From NCBI GenBank assembly GCA_025056155.1, contig JANWWL010000007.1, forward strand, positions 62,001-126,000: a stretch of 64,000 bases of DNA, given 5' to 3'. The DNA is from Sphingomonadaceae bacterium. Lineage in GTDB: Bacteria > Pseudomonadota > Alphaproteobacteria > Sphingomonadales > Sphingomonadaceae. Of the stretch, positions 16,645 through 24,601 are shown piece after piece. Numbering within the stretch: the stretch's first letter is position 1; every line of letters begins with the position of its first letter. The notes beneath the pieces were generated by a model, which was not told the DNA's origin, did no database searches, and saw only the letters and a list, made by a program, of their open reading frames with translations. The translations under genes and the position numbers were made by a program.

Positions 16645-17843
16645 GCCGCACCGGCCTGCGCACGCGGTGCCGGATACCGGCCCAGCCGGAGGAGCGGCAG
16701 GGGTGCCAGCGCGAAGATCGCGGCCGCCGCGAACAGGGCAGGGGCGTAGCTGCCGGTTAGGTCGAAGACCCGACCGAAGACCGGAGGACCGAAGCCACCC
16801 CCCACCAGCATGCCCACCATCAACTGCGAATAGACGACCCCATACTGGGCGAGGGGGAAGTAGCGGCTGACCATGTAGGCGACCAGGTCGAACTCGGCTC
16901 CGGCTGCGAGCCCCACCAGGACGACGGCAAGCCCCACGAGCGGCAGCGACGCCCCGCCCCACAGGAGGAGCGCGCAGGCGCCGGCCGGCAGCCAGAGGAA
17001 GAGCGCCGCCACCGCCGGCGCCCACACGCGATCGAGCAGGACGCCCGCCCCAATCCGGCCCAACACCACGGCGGCACCGAGGAGGCTGGCGAACAGCGCC
17101 GCCCGGTTGGGGGCAAGCCCCCGGTCGACCAGCATCGGCACGATCGAGGGAATGAGCCCTGAGACGGCGAAGGTGACGAGGAAGAACACGCCCAGCATCA
17201 AGAGGAAGGGGCGCGACCGCAGCGCTGCGCCGACGCCGGCGGTCGCGCCCTGCCGCACGGGCGGTGGGGCGGGGGGATCGCGGAACAGCAGGGCCGCCAG
17301 GGGCCAGGCGATCAGCACCACACCCGCGGCCAGCGCCGCGTAGCCCGCCGCCCAACCCTGATCCGCCACGATGCGGGTGACGAGCGGCGGCGCCAGGATG
17401 GCCGTGAGCCCCGTGCCCGCCAGCATCAACCCCAGCGCCGTGCCGCGCGCGGCATCGAACCAGCCGGTGACTCCCCGCGTCCAGGTGATGGGGCTGGTAC
17501 CGGCGCCCAGCAGGGCCACGAGGAACCAGGCGGCATACCAGTGGGGCAGGCTGCCCGTCGTGGCCACCACCGCCAGGCCCAGGGCCAGGCCCGCCTGCGA
17601 CCACAAGGCAACGCGCCGCGGCCCCCAGCGGTCGGTGGCCATCCCCCACGCCCAGGCCACCGCCAGCATGCCCAGCATCTGGACGGTGAAGCCCGCCTGG
17701 ATCGCCGCGCGGCTCCAGCCGAACTCGCGCTCGAGCAGGGGCACGAACACCCCCAGCGTGTAGAAAGGCAGGGCCGAGATGCCGAACATCACGCCCACGA
17801 GCCCTGCGAGCAGGATCGGCCAGCCGCGGCGAAACTCGGCCAT
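16641..17843 (-). CDS. MFS transporter, OFA/monocarboxylate-type
   Basis: An inner-membrane major-facilitator carrier of about 400 residues with 12 hydrophobic segments. Marks include LEREFGWSRAAIQAGF, the loop GMATDRWGPRRVALW, FDAARGTALGLMLAGTGL and MVSRYFPLAQYGVVYSQLM, a pattern seen in carboxylate and oxalate/formate-type MFS proteins. The track ORF starts at 17969; I prefer the Met at 17843 (MAEFRRGWPILLAGL), with 17861 as an alternative, because the first membrane segment follows directly. It is the first gene of an operon with the flavin monooxygenase. A TCCGCAGGGTGGA site lies 71 bp upstream. Confidence 0.86.
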   Translation of the reverse strand: MAEFRRGWPILLAGLVGVMFGISALPFYTLGVFVPLLEREFGWSRAAIQAGFTVQMLGMLAVAWAWGMATDRWGPRRVALWSQAGLALGLAVVATTGSLPHWYAAWFLVALLGAGTSPITWTRGVTGWFDAARGTALGLMLAGTGLTAILAPPLVTRIVADQGWAAGYAALAAGVVLIAWPLAALLFRDPPAPPPVRQGATAGVGAALRSRPFLLMLGVFFLVTFAVSGLIPSIVPMLVDRGLAPNRAALFASLLGAAVVLGRIGAGVLLDRVWAPAVAALFLWLPAGACALLLWGGASLPLVGLAVVLVGLAAGAEFDLVAYMVSRYFPLAQYGVVYSQLMVGMLVGGGFGPPVFGRVFDLTGSYAPALFAAAAIFALAPLPLLRLGRYPAPRAQAGAA

Positions 17844-17913
17844 CCGCCCGCGCACCAGCATTGTGCCGTTGTGGGCGGCCAGGGCGAGGGACAGACCTTC
17901 CGATGCCGCTTCA

Positions 17914-17926
17914 TCCGCAGGGTGGA
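17914..17926. promoter_or_regulatory. Inverted-repeat regulatory motif, site 2
   Basis: TCCGCAGGGTGGA lies in the gap between the divergent MFS/monooxygenase and FAD-dehydrogenase/methyltransferase operons. It has the same core as sites at 11473, 22108, 25447 and 36732. Confidence 0.55.
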
Positions 17927-17980
17927 GAGTGCGGGGCGCAAGCCCCGAAGTGCGCCGCGGCGACTCCAAGGGCGGGGGCC

Positions 17981-19342
17981 GTGGCGCAGGTGGACGTGCT
18001 GGTGGCGGGAGCGGGGGCGGCCGGCCTGGTGGCCGCCCTGGCCGCGGCCGAGGCGGGTGCCACGGTGCTGGTGGCCGAACGCGACGCCCGCGTGGCGGGC
18101 ACCACCGCCATGTCGACCGGCCTCATCCCCGCAGCCGGCACGCCCGAGCAGGCGCGGGCGGGAATCGCCGATTGCCCCGAACGGCTGGCGCACGACATCC
18201 TGGCCAAGCACGGCGGGCGAACCGACGCGCGGATGGTGGAAGAGCTCGCCCGCCGTTCGGCAGGCGTCGTGGCCTGGCTCCAGCGGCACGGCGTGCCGCT
18301 GTCGCTGGTGGCGGGCTTCACCTATCCCGGCCACTCGGTGCGCCGGATGATGGGCACCCCCCATCGCACGGGGGCCGAGCTCGTGGCGGCGCTGCTGGCC
18401 GCGGTCGAGGCGGCGGGCGCACTGCTCCTGACCCGCGCCCGGGTGGCCGAGCTCCTGCCTGCGGGGCCGGCGCGCATTGGCGCGGTCGTCCTGGAACGGC
18501 CGGACGGCGCGTTGGAGCGGGTCGAGGCCCGGGCCGTGGTGCTGGCCATGGGCGGCTTTGCGGGCGATCCCGGGCGGGTGGCGCGCTTCATCCCGGCCAT
18601 GGCGGGCGCGGTGGCGCACACGCATCCCGGCTGCCGGGGTGACTGGATCGACTGGGCCGTCGAACTCGGCCTCGAGATGGCCGACATGGACAGCCACCAG
18701 GGCCACGGCGGGCTTGCGCTGGGCCACGCCGTGCCCATCCTGTGGGCGTCGATGACCGAGGGCGGCATCCAGGTGAACCGGGCCGGCGTGCGCTTTCACG
18801 ACGAAAGCCGCGGCTATTCCGAGGCGGCGGCCGCCGTGAACGCGCAGGGCGGGGCGGTGAGCATCTGGGACGCCCGCATCCAGAAAGTGCTGGACCAGTT
18901 CGACGACACGGCCGAGGCGCGCCGCGCCGGCGCCATCGTCGCGGCAGCGAGCGTGACCGACCTCGCCCGCCGGCTCGATCTGCCCCAGGGGCCGCTCGCC
19001 GCCACGCTGGCCGAGGTGGAAACGCTCGCGCGTTCGGGCCGGCCCTGCCGCTTCGGCCGGCGCTTCACCCATCCCCCGCTCGCCCCGCCCTATCACGCCG
19101 CGCGGGTGACGGGGGCCCTGTTCCACACGCAGGGCGGACTGGTGGTGGACACCCAGGCGCGCGTGCGGCACGTGTCGGGCCAGCCGTTTGCGAACCTGTT
19201 CGCGGCCGGCGGCACGGCGCGCGGCCTGTCGGGCCCGGGTGCGGCGGGCTACATCGCGGGCAACGGCCTGCTGGCCGCCACGGGCCTGGGGCGGATCGCG
19301 GGCGAGCGCGCGGCCGCCGTCGCCCGGGAAGGAAGGGCATGA
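17981..19342 (+). CDS. FAD-dependent dehydrogenase of the fumarate reductase/3-ketosteroid dehydrogenase family
   Basis: A 453-residue FAD_binding_2 flavoprotein. It shows the N-terminal FAD site VDVLVAGAGAAGLVAALAAAEAGA, an early TTAMSTGLIPAAG loop, the mid-chain AVVLAMGGFAGD and the closing FAD motif NLFAAGGTARGLSGPGAAGYIAGNGLLAA. Family members reduce or desaturate C-C bonds next to carbonyls. The GTG at 17981 was chosen because the FAD motif begins only a few residues later and because an earlier start would run over the regulatory site. Its stop overlaps methyltransferase 2 (ATGA). The nearby b561-cytochrome c fusion could be its electron partner, which is inference. Confidence 0.85.
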   Translation: MAQVDVLVAGAGAAGLVAALAAAEAGATVLVAERDARVAGTTAMSTGLIPAAGTPEQARAGIADCPERLAHDILAKHGGRTDARMVEELARRSAGVVAWLQRHGVPLSLVAGFTYPGHSVRRMMGTPHRTGAELVAALLAAVEAAGALLLTRARVAELLPAGPARIGAVVLERPDGALERVEARAVVLAMGGFAGDPGRVARFIPAMAGAVAHTHPGCRGDWIDWAVELGLEMADMDSHQGHGGLALGHAVPILWASMTEGGIQVNRAGVRFHDESRGYSEAAAAVNAQGGAVSIWDARIQKVLDQFDDTAEARRAGAIVAAASVTDLARRLDLPQGPLAATLAEVETLARSGRPCRFGRRFTHPPLAPPYHAARVTGALFHTQGGLVVDTQARVRHVSGQPFANLFAAGGTARGLSGPGAAGYIAGNGLLAATGLGRIAGERAAAVAREGRA

Positions 19343-20481
19343 AACGGATCGAGGAGCAGGAAGCGCACGCCGCGCTGGCCTTCGGCGACCACGACGATCG
19401 CGCGCGGGCGGACTTCGCCTTCACCCTGCGCCACCACGTGACACAGCATTGGATGCCTGGCACCCGGCTGGTGTTCGACGCGCGGGCCCGCCACGCCTTC
19501 CGGGCCGCGCGAGGCCGCGATCCTCAGTCGCCCGACGAGATCCGGCAGGCGATGGATGCCGATCCCTGGTACCGCTTCTACCTGTCCGCCCGCCGTGCGA
19601 GCCAAGAGGCGATCTGGGCGGCCGTCGTCCCGCCGGCCGAACGGCTGGGCCCGATGCCCATGCCCCAGCGCCCGCGCGGGTCGCTCAAGCTCGATCCCTC
19701 TGTCCGGGCGCCCGCCTACATGGCGGCGATCGACATCCACTGCATGCCGGGTGGCTACCTCCTCGACCGGGGCGAGGGCGATACCGCCGCGGGTGCCGTC
19801 TACGACCGGGGCGTCTACCTCTACATGTCGGGGCTGATGGGGCCCCGCAACGACGCGGTGGGCCGGCTGGCCGTGGCCCACCTGCAGGCTCGCCTGCCCC
19901 ACTTCCGGCCCACCCGCATCCTGGACGTGGGCTGCGGCGTGGGCCATGCCACCCTGCCCTGGGCCGAGGCCTTTCCTGAAGCACAGGTAACGGGCATCGA
20001 CGTGGGAGCCGCCCTGCTGCGCCACGCCCATCTGCGGGCCGAAGCCTTCGGCCTGGGCGTGGAGTTCGTGCAGGCGGACGCCGAGGCCACCCCGTTTCCG
20101 GACGGCGCGTTCGACCTCGTGACCTCGGCCATCGTGCTGCACGAGACCTCGATCCGAGGCCTGCGCCGGATCCTCGGGGAATGCCACCGGCTGCTGGCCC
20201 CCGGCGGGGTGATGCTGCACGTGGATCAGCCGCCCTTCGACCCGGACGATCCGTGGGCCACCTTCCTGCAGGAGAACGAGACCCACTACAACAACGAGCC
20301 CTTCTGGCGCCGCTTCCGGCACCTGGACCTGGCGGCGGAAGCCCGTGCCGCGGGGTTCGGCCGGGTGGAACTGGGCACGCTGGCGGCCGAGGTGGTGCGC
20401 CAGAGCCAGAACAACGCGCCGGACGACCCGCGGGCCCGAAGCCGCGGCTTCCTGGCCTTGCTCGCCTTCCGCGATGGCTGA
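19339..20481 (+). CDS. SAM-dependent methyltransferase 2 with N-terminal extension (paralogue set)
   Basis: A 380-residue protein. The C-terminal half is a class I methyltransferase: motif I ILDVGCGVGHATLPWAE, acidic TGIDVG, FDLVTSAIVLHET and LAPGGVMLHVD. The N-terminal ~185 residues form an extension with AIDIHCMPGGY and AAGAVYDRGVYLY, shared nearly word for word with methyltransferase 3. Both also share NETxYNNEPFW after the Rossmann core, probably a substrate-pocket element. The gene overlaps the FAD dehydrogenase stop and, by 8 bp, the following small-partner gene. Substrate unknown. Confidence 0.87.
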   Translation: MKRIEEQEAHAALAFGDHDDRARADFAFTLRHHVTQHWMPGTRLVFDARARHAFRAARGRDPQSPDEIRQAMDADPWYRFYLSARRASQEAIWAAVVPPAERLGPMPMPQRPRGSLKLDPSVRAPAYMAAIDIHCMPGGYLLDRGEGDTAAGAVYDRGVYLYMSGLMGPRNDAVGRLAVAHLQARLPHFRPTRILDVGCGVGHATLPWAEAFPEAQVTGIDVGAALLRHAHLRAEAFGLGVEFVQADAEATPFPDGAFDLVTSAIVLHETSIRGLRRILGECHRLLAPGGVMLHVDQPPFDPDDPWATFLQENETHYNNEPFWRRFRHLDLAAEARAAGFGRVELGTLAAEVVRQSQNNAPDDPRARSRGFLALLAFRDG

Positions 20482-20824
20482 CCCGTTTCCCCCCATGCCG
20501 CGTCGGGCCAAGGGAGCGCGCCCGCGCTTCCATGACGAGCCTGCCATCGATCGGCTGGTCCGGATCTGCGTGGGGCTCGCGTCCGAGGTCTCGGTGCTGG
20601 CCGACCGACTGGCCACGCTGGAACTCTTGTCGGGCGTGGGGCCCGACGCCGTGGACCGCTTCGTGCCCGACGCCGCCGAGCGGGCCCGGCGCGAGGCGCG
20701 CCGAGAAGCGTTGGTGGCCCGCGTGTTCGCCGCCCTCGACGACGAGCTCGACGGCCTGCGGCGGGGGGCCGAAGACGGCGACTATTGGGCCACCGTCCGC
20801 CGGATCGAGGAGGGCGAGGTCTGA
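20474..20824 (+). CDS. Small helical partner protein 2, paired with methyltransferase
   Basis: A 116-residue protein homologous by eye to those at 13976 and 33385: PRFHDEPAIDRLV then LASEVSVLADRLATLE and a charged C-terminal helix (ERARREARREALVARVF). The start ATG lies inside the last codons of methyltransferase 2 (8-bp overlap); the track shows it only as the tail of a longer shadow frame. It has no signal peptide or cysteine pair and no known family. It overlaps the convergent cytochrome gene by 43 bp. Confidence 0.75.
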   Translation: MADPFPPMPRRAKGARPRFHDEPAIDRLVRICVGLASEVSVLADRLATLELLSGVGPDAVDRFVPDAAERARREARREALVARVFAALDDELDGLRRGAEDGDYWATVRRIEEGEV

Positions 20825-22053
20825 GCCCCGGCCTCGGGCGGCTGCGTCTCGCGCTTGAGGATGTTGAGGATGGCGCGCTGGACGCGCACGTCGGTGATGG
20901 GCCCTGAGGAGACGATCATCGTCGTGCCCGGCAGGAACTTCTGAGGGTCGGCCACGTAGGCCGCGATCGCCTCCTCGGTCCACACGAGCCCGCGCGCCCG
21001 CGCCTGCCGCATCGCATCCGAATAGGCGAAGCCGGGCACGGTGCCCGCGCGTTGGCCCATGATGTTGTAGAGATTGGGCCCCACCTTGTGCGCGCCCCGG
21101 CCGGGCTTCAGCTCGTGGCAGAACCGGCACCACTTGAACACCTCGGCATCGACCCGGCGCTCGAAGGCGTCGGGGGGCGACACCGGCAGGCGCGGCACCG
21201 CCGGGCGGACGTGCCACGTCACGCCATCCCGCGCGGCCACGTCGGCCGGGCCCGACACCGGGCTCACCCGGAACAGCGCCCAAGGGCCCGCCGCGCCCAA
21301 GGCCACCAGGGCCGCCACGCCTGCCCCCGCCGCCCAGCGGACGGATGGGCTCGCGACTCGAGCCATAGAGGGAGCCGGCCGGCCCCGATGCCACCGCCAT
21401 GCGAGGCCCCCCACCGCCAGCACGAGCGCCCACAACGCCGCCACCGCCCACGGGCCCGGCTCGGGCGAGCGGAAGGTGGCGAAGGCATGCACCGTGGACG
21501 ACAGGCCCAGCAGGGCGAAGGCGCCGTGGCCTGGCGGGAAGGCCGACCGCAGCCCGACGCCGAATCGCAACGCGATCACCGCCGCGCTGAGAAGCGTGGC
21601 GAGGTTCAGCACCAGGAGCATGAAGGCCAGGCCCGAATGGAAGTAGCCGGCGGCCTGCCACAGCGCTCGGTCGCGACCGATGGGGGCGGGCACCTGAAGT
21701 CCCCCCAGGTGCACGACGAGCCCGTCGGCCCAGGCGAACAAGAGGCCCGGCAGCGGGGCCAGGAAGAGAAGGACGAGCGTGGCGAGCGCCAGCGCCCGCC
21801 CCCACACGAAGGCCCCCGCGGGCAGGCCGGGGGGCGGCGTGGGCCGCTCGCGCCACCACGCCCACAGACGCACGGCGGCCACCGCGAACAGCAGCGCGCC
21901 CAGAAGATAGTGCCAGCCCCTTAGCTCCTCGCGGAGCGGGAGCAGGCGGTCGGTGCGGGCGAGCCGCGTGGTGACGAGGGCGTGGACGAGGTAGAGGCCG
22001 GCCAGCGACCAACCCGAGACGACCCCCAGGCGCGACCAACCCTGCGTGGCCAT
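20782..22053 (-). CDS. Cytochrome b561-like membrane domain fused to cytochrome c
   Basis: A 423-residue electron-transfer fusion. Residues ~10-250 hold several hydrophobic segments with histidines in or next to them (LVHAL, GWHYLLGALLFAVA, YFHSGLAFMLLVL), as in di-heme b561-type cytochromes. A periplasmic class I cytochrome c follows, with one heme motif CRFCH at about residue 309 and the cyt c2-type pattern KVGPNLYNIMGQRAGTVPGFAYSDAM and FLPGTTM (distal Met). The likely role is moving electrons between the quinone pool or a flavoenzyme and a periplasmic acceptor. Divergent from secreted hydrolase 2 with a regulatory motif between them. Confidence 0.85.
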   Translation of the reverse strand: MATQGWSRLGVVSGWSLAGLYLVHALVTTRLARTDRLLPLREELRGWHYLLGALLFAVAAVRLWAWWRERPTPPPGLPAGAFVWGRALALATLVLLFLAPLPGLLFAWADGLVVHLGGLQVPAPIGRDRALWQAAGYFHSGLAFMLLVLNLATLLSAAVIALRFGVGLRSAFPPGHGAFALLGLSSTVHAFATFRSPEPGPWAVAALWALVLAVGGLAWRWHRGRPAPSMARVASPSVRWAAGAGVAALVALGAAGPWALFRVSPVSGPADVAARDGVTWHVRPAVPRLPVSPPDAFERRVDAEVFKWCRFCHELKPGRGAHKVGPNLYNIMGQRAGTVPGFAYSDAMRQARARGLVWTEEAIAAYVADPQKFLPGTTMIVSSGPITDVRVQRAILNILKRETQPPEAGAQTSPSSIRRTVAQ

Positions 22054-22107
22054 GCCCCGGCCCTAGGCCGGCGGCTGCCACAGAGACGCGGCGGGTTGGC
22101 GGGCCTT

Positions 22108-22120
22108 TCCGCAGGGCGGA
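22108..22120. promoter_or_regulatory. Inverted-repeat regulatory motif, site 3
   Basis: TCCGCAGGGCGGA is a perfect 5-3-5 inverted repeat (TCCGC/GCGGA) in the 120-bp gap between the divergent cytochrome and secreted-hydrolase genes. It shares the flanking ACAGTC with site 6. Confidence 0.6.
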
Positions 22121-22173
22121 CAGTCGACGTGCGGCGCGCGGTGCGGGGTGGGACGGTCTCTAGGCCCCTCGCC

Positions 22174-23445
22174 ATGGCCGTGGCGCGCGTCAGGGTTCTG
22201 CCGATGGCCCTGCTCGCGGCCCTGCTGGCCGGGGCCGGGCCTTCCGCCCCCCCGGGCCCGCCGCGCCGCTCCACCCTCGACCCGGCCGAGGCCGAGCGCC
22301 TGTACCGCGCGCGCTTCGCGGCCCTGCGCGCCAGCCCGGCGGCCGATGTGGCGGCCTACGACCCCCTGGAGCCCGTGCCGGGGGCCAGGCCGCCGGGCCG
22401 GCTGCCCACGGCCCGGCCCGAAGAGCGCGGCCTCGACCCGGCCGCGATCGCCGCCGCCGCCCAAGTGGCGGAGGCTGCCAATTCCTCGGCCTTTCTCGTC
22501 TGGCGCAAGGGGGCGCTTGTGGCCGAACGTTACTTCCACGGCACGACGGCTGAGACCCCCGTCGTCTCCCGCTCGCTGGCCAAGCCCCTGGCGGCCATCG
22601 CCGTGGGCCGAGCGATCGCCCTAGGGGCCATCCGGTCGCTCGATCAGCCCGTGGCCGACTTCATTCCAGAATGGCGCGGCGGGCCCAAGGCCGCCATCCG
22701 GGTGCGGCACCTGCTCGACATGCGCTCGGGGCTCCTGGCCCAGGGCTTCAGCGCCGACCCGGCCAATGTCTGGTCGCGGGCGTATCTGCACCCGGTGCAC
22801 GAGCGCATCCTGATCGAGGACTATCCACTGACCGATCCGCCGGGGGAGGTGTTCGAATATTCCAACGCGGCGGCCGACCTGGTGGCGCTGGTGGTGGAAG
22901 CGGCGACCGGGCGCCGCTATGCGGACTTCGTGGGCCGGGAGGTCCTCGCCCCCCTGGGGGCGGCGGGCGGGGCCGTATGGGTCAACCGGCCGGGTGGCGT
23001 GGCCCATTCGGGCTGCTGCATCCTGCTGCCCGCCCGCACCTGGCTACGGCTGGCGCTTCTCGTAAAGGACGATGGCGTGGCCCAAGGCCGGCGCCTTTTG
23101 CCCCCTGGCTTCGTGGCCGAGATGCGGACGGCCACGCCGCAGAACCCCCACCATGGGCTGGGGGTGTGGGTGGCCGGGCCCTACGTCGAACGGCGGGGCT
23201 TCGCCAACCCGGCCCGCGGCGGGCCCAAGGTGCTCCATTCCGAGCCCTACCTGGCCCGCGACGTCGTGCTGTTCGACGGCAACGCCAACCAGGTGATCTA
23301 CATCGTGCCGTCGGCCGACCTGGTGGTGATGCGGCTGGGCGCGCCGCCACCGCGCGATCCCGAATGGGACAACGCGACGTTCCTCAACCGGATCCTGCGG
23401 GGGCTCCGGCCGGGCGAGGCCCGACTGGAGCCTCAACCGCGCTGA
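22174..23445 (+). CDS. Secreted serine hydrolase 2, class C beta-lactamase-like (SxxK) fold
   Basis: A 423-residue paralogue in design of the hydrolase at 14278. The signal peptide is RVRVLPMALLAALLAGAG. The nucleophile motif is SLAK in VVSRSLAKPLAAIAVG, YxN is YSN in FEYSNAAADLVALVV, and HSGCCILLPARTWLRLALL matches the CC segment of hydrolase 1. The ATG at 22174 was chosen because it opens the signal peptide directly. Convergent with the DUF1838 gene after a 16-bp gap. It is an export-targeted amidase or esterase; substrate unknown. Confidence 0.85.
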   Translation: MAVARVRVLPMALLAALLAGAGPSAPPGPPRRSTLDPAEAERLYRARFAALRASPAADVAAYDPLEPVPGARPPGRLPTARPEERGLDPAAIAAAAQVAEAANSSAFLVWRKGALVAERYFHGTTAETPVVSRSLAKPLAAIAVGRAIALGAIRSLDQPVADFIPEWRGGPKAAIRVRHLLDMRSGLLAQGFSADPANVWSRAYLHPVHERILIEDYPLTDPPGEVFEYSNAAADLVALVVEAATGRRYADFVGREVLAPLGAAGGAVWVNRPGGVAHSGCCILLPARTWLRLALLVKDDGVAQGRRLLPPGFVAEMRTATPQNPHHGLGVWVAGPYVERRGFANPARGGPKVLHSEPYLARDVVLFDGNANQVIYIVPSADLVVMRLGAPPPRDPEWDNATFLNRILRGLRPGEARLEPQPR

Positions 23446-23461
23446 CCGAGGGCCGCAGGGT

Positions 23462-24496
23462 TCAGCCCTGGGCCTGGCGGAACCAGGCCGGCAGTTCCGG
23501 GTCGGGCGCGCGGGGGATGGGCGCGCCTGCCGGCACGGGCGCAGGTCGTTGCGTGCGCGCGTACCACTCGAGGCTTGACAGGCTGGGCTCCTCCCAACGG
23601 TCGGGCGCCTCGAGGAACTTGGGCGCGTGGCGGGCCACCCAGTCGACCGTGCGGCGGTCGATCTGGTCGAGCGAATCCACCGCCCCCATGAAGGTGTGAT
23701 ACTGGCAATGGCCGGGCGTGGGGCCCATCAGCATCCAGGGCAGCCAGGGCGTGGTCCGGCTCCAGGTGCCGTGATACGTCACGCTTGTGCGTCGGCGGTC
23801 CTGCATTTCGGGCCACTCGATCTGGTAGAGGAACACTTCCGTCACCTGGACGAAGGGATGCGCGCTTTCCCGCGGCCACTTCGCGGGCGGCAGGGCCGAG
23901 GGATAGAACAGGTTGATGTGCGTCATCAGGTGCAGGCGGTCGCCGTGTCGCGTCCAGTCGAGGAGCAGCGGCCGGGGGGGAGGCACCGCCCGGTTGAGCC
24001 CGCCGTAGGAAGGCGGCGGAGGGCGGAATTCCGTGATGGTGTGGTTGAAGGGATCGTTCATGATGTGGACCACCTTCACCCGTTCCCCCAGGTAGGGATT
24101 GGTCCACTCCTCAAGCACCTCGCCCGATTCGAGGTCGGTGTAGAGGCCGATTTCGCGCAGCACCTTGCGATAGCCCACCCCGCTTTCGTGCGGCAACAGC
24201 CGCGCGCACGAGAGCATGGTGAAACCCACCAGATCCCGTACCGCCTCGCCCGGGCGCACGCCTTGCACGATGCCGCGCGCCCAGCCGTACTTGGTGCTCT
24301 TCATGTCGGTGTTGCCCAGAAGGCGCGCCCACGCCTCCATGTTGCCCCGCGGCGTCGTGAGGTCGAGGAACGGCCCCTTGAGCGCCGCGGGCGACCGGTC
24401 GGGCCGGCCCACGGCGCCGGCCGCCCCGGCCCGCACCAGGCCGACCCCGGCCGCCAGCGCGGCCGAGGCCATCAGCAGCTCGCGTCGTTCGAACAT
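23462..24496 (-). CDS. DUF1838 family protein with Tat-type signal
   Basis: A 344-residue protein with a twin-arginine leader (FERRELLMASAALAAG). It resembles DUF1838 proteins: GNTDMKSTKYGWARGIVQG, ETGEVLEEW-like text here as ESGEVLEEWTNPYLGERVKVVHIMNDP, and a Trp-rich C-terminal half. DUF1838 members are uncharacterised, often near steroid or terpenoid catabolic genes. The track ORF starts much earlier, within IclR territory; the ATG at 24496 was chosen because the Tat leader begins there. Divergent from iclR. Confidence 0.78.
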   Translation of the reverse strand: MFERRELLMASAALAAGVGLVRAGAAGAVGRPDRSPAALKGPFLDLTTPRGNMEAWARLLGNTDMKSTKYGWARGIVQGVRPGEAVRDLVGFTMLSCARLLPHESGVGYRKVLREIGLYTDLESGEVLEEWTNPYLGERVKVVHIMNDPFNHTITEFRPPPPSYGGLNRAVPPPRPLLLDWTRHGDRLHLMTHINLFYPSALPPAKWPRESAHPFVQVTEVFLYQIEWPEMQDRRRTSVTYHGTWSRTTPWLPWMLMGPTPGHCQYHTFMGAVDSLDQIDRRTVDWVARHAPKFLEAPDRWEEPSLSSLEWYARTQRPAPVPAGAPIPRAPDPELPAWFRQAQG

Positions 24497-24567
24497 CGGG
24501 CCCCTCTCCCCGCCAGGCGCGCGCATCGACCGAGCGCGCACCGGGTCGCTCCGTCGGGTGCCGGACT

Positions 24568-24595
24568 TTGACACGCCGCACGGGATGGCCAGAAT
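24568..24595 (+). promoter_or_regulatory. Candidate promoter of the IclR gene (leaderless)
   Basis: TTGACA (24568-24573), a 16-bp spacer and CAGAAT (24590-24595) sit immediately before the IclR ATG at 24602. No Shine-Dalgarno sequence is visible, and the expected transcription start falls on or next to the ATG, so the mRNA may be leaderless. Confidence 0.35.
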
Positions 24596-24601
24596 GCCCG
24601 C

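Noticed and set aside
24549-24566. TCCGTCGGGTGCCGGA-like sequence before the IclR gene as another motif copy
   Set aside because: It needs three inserted bases to fit the core, so it was not counted among the sites.
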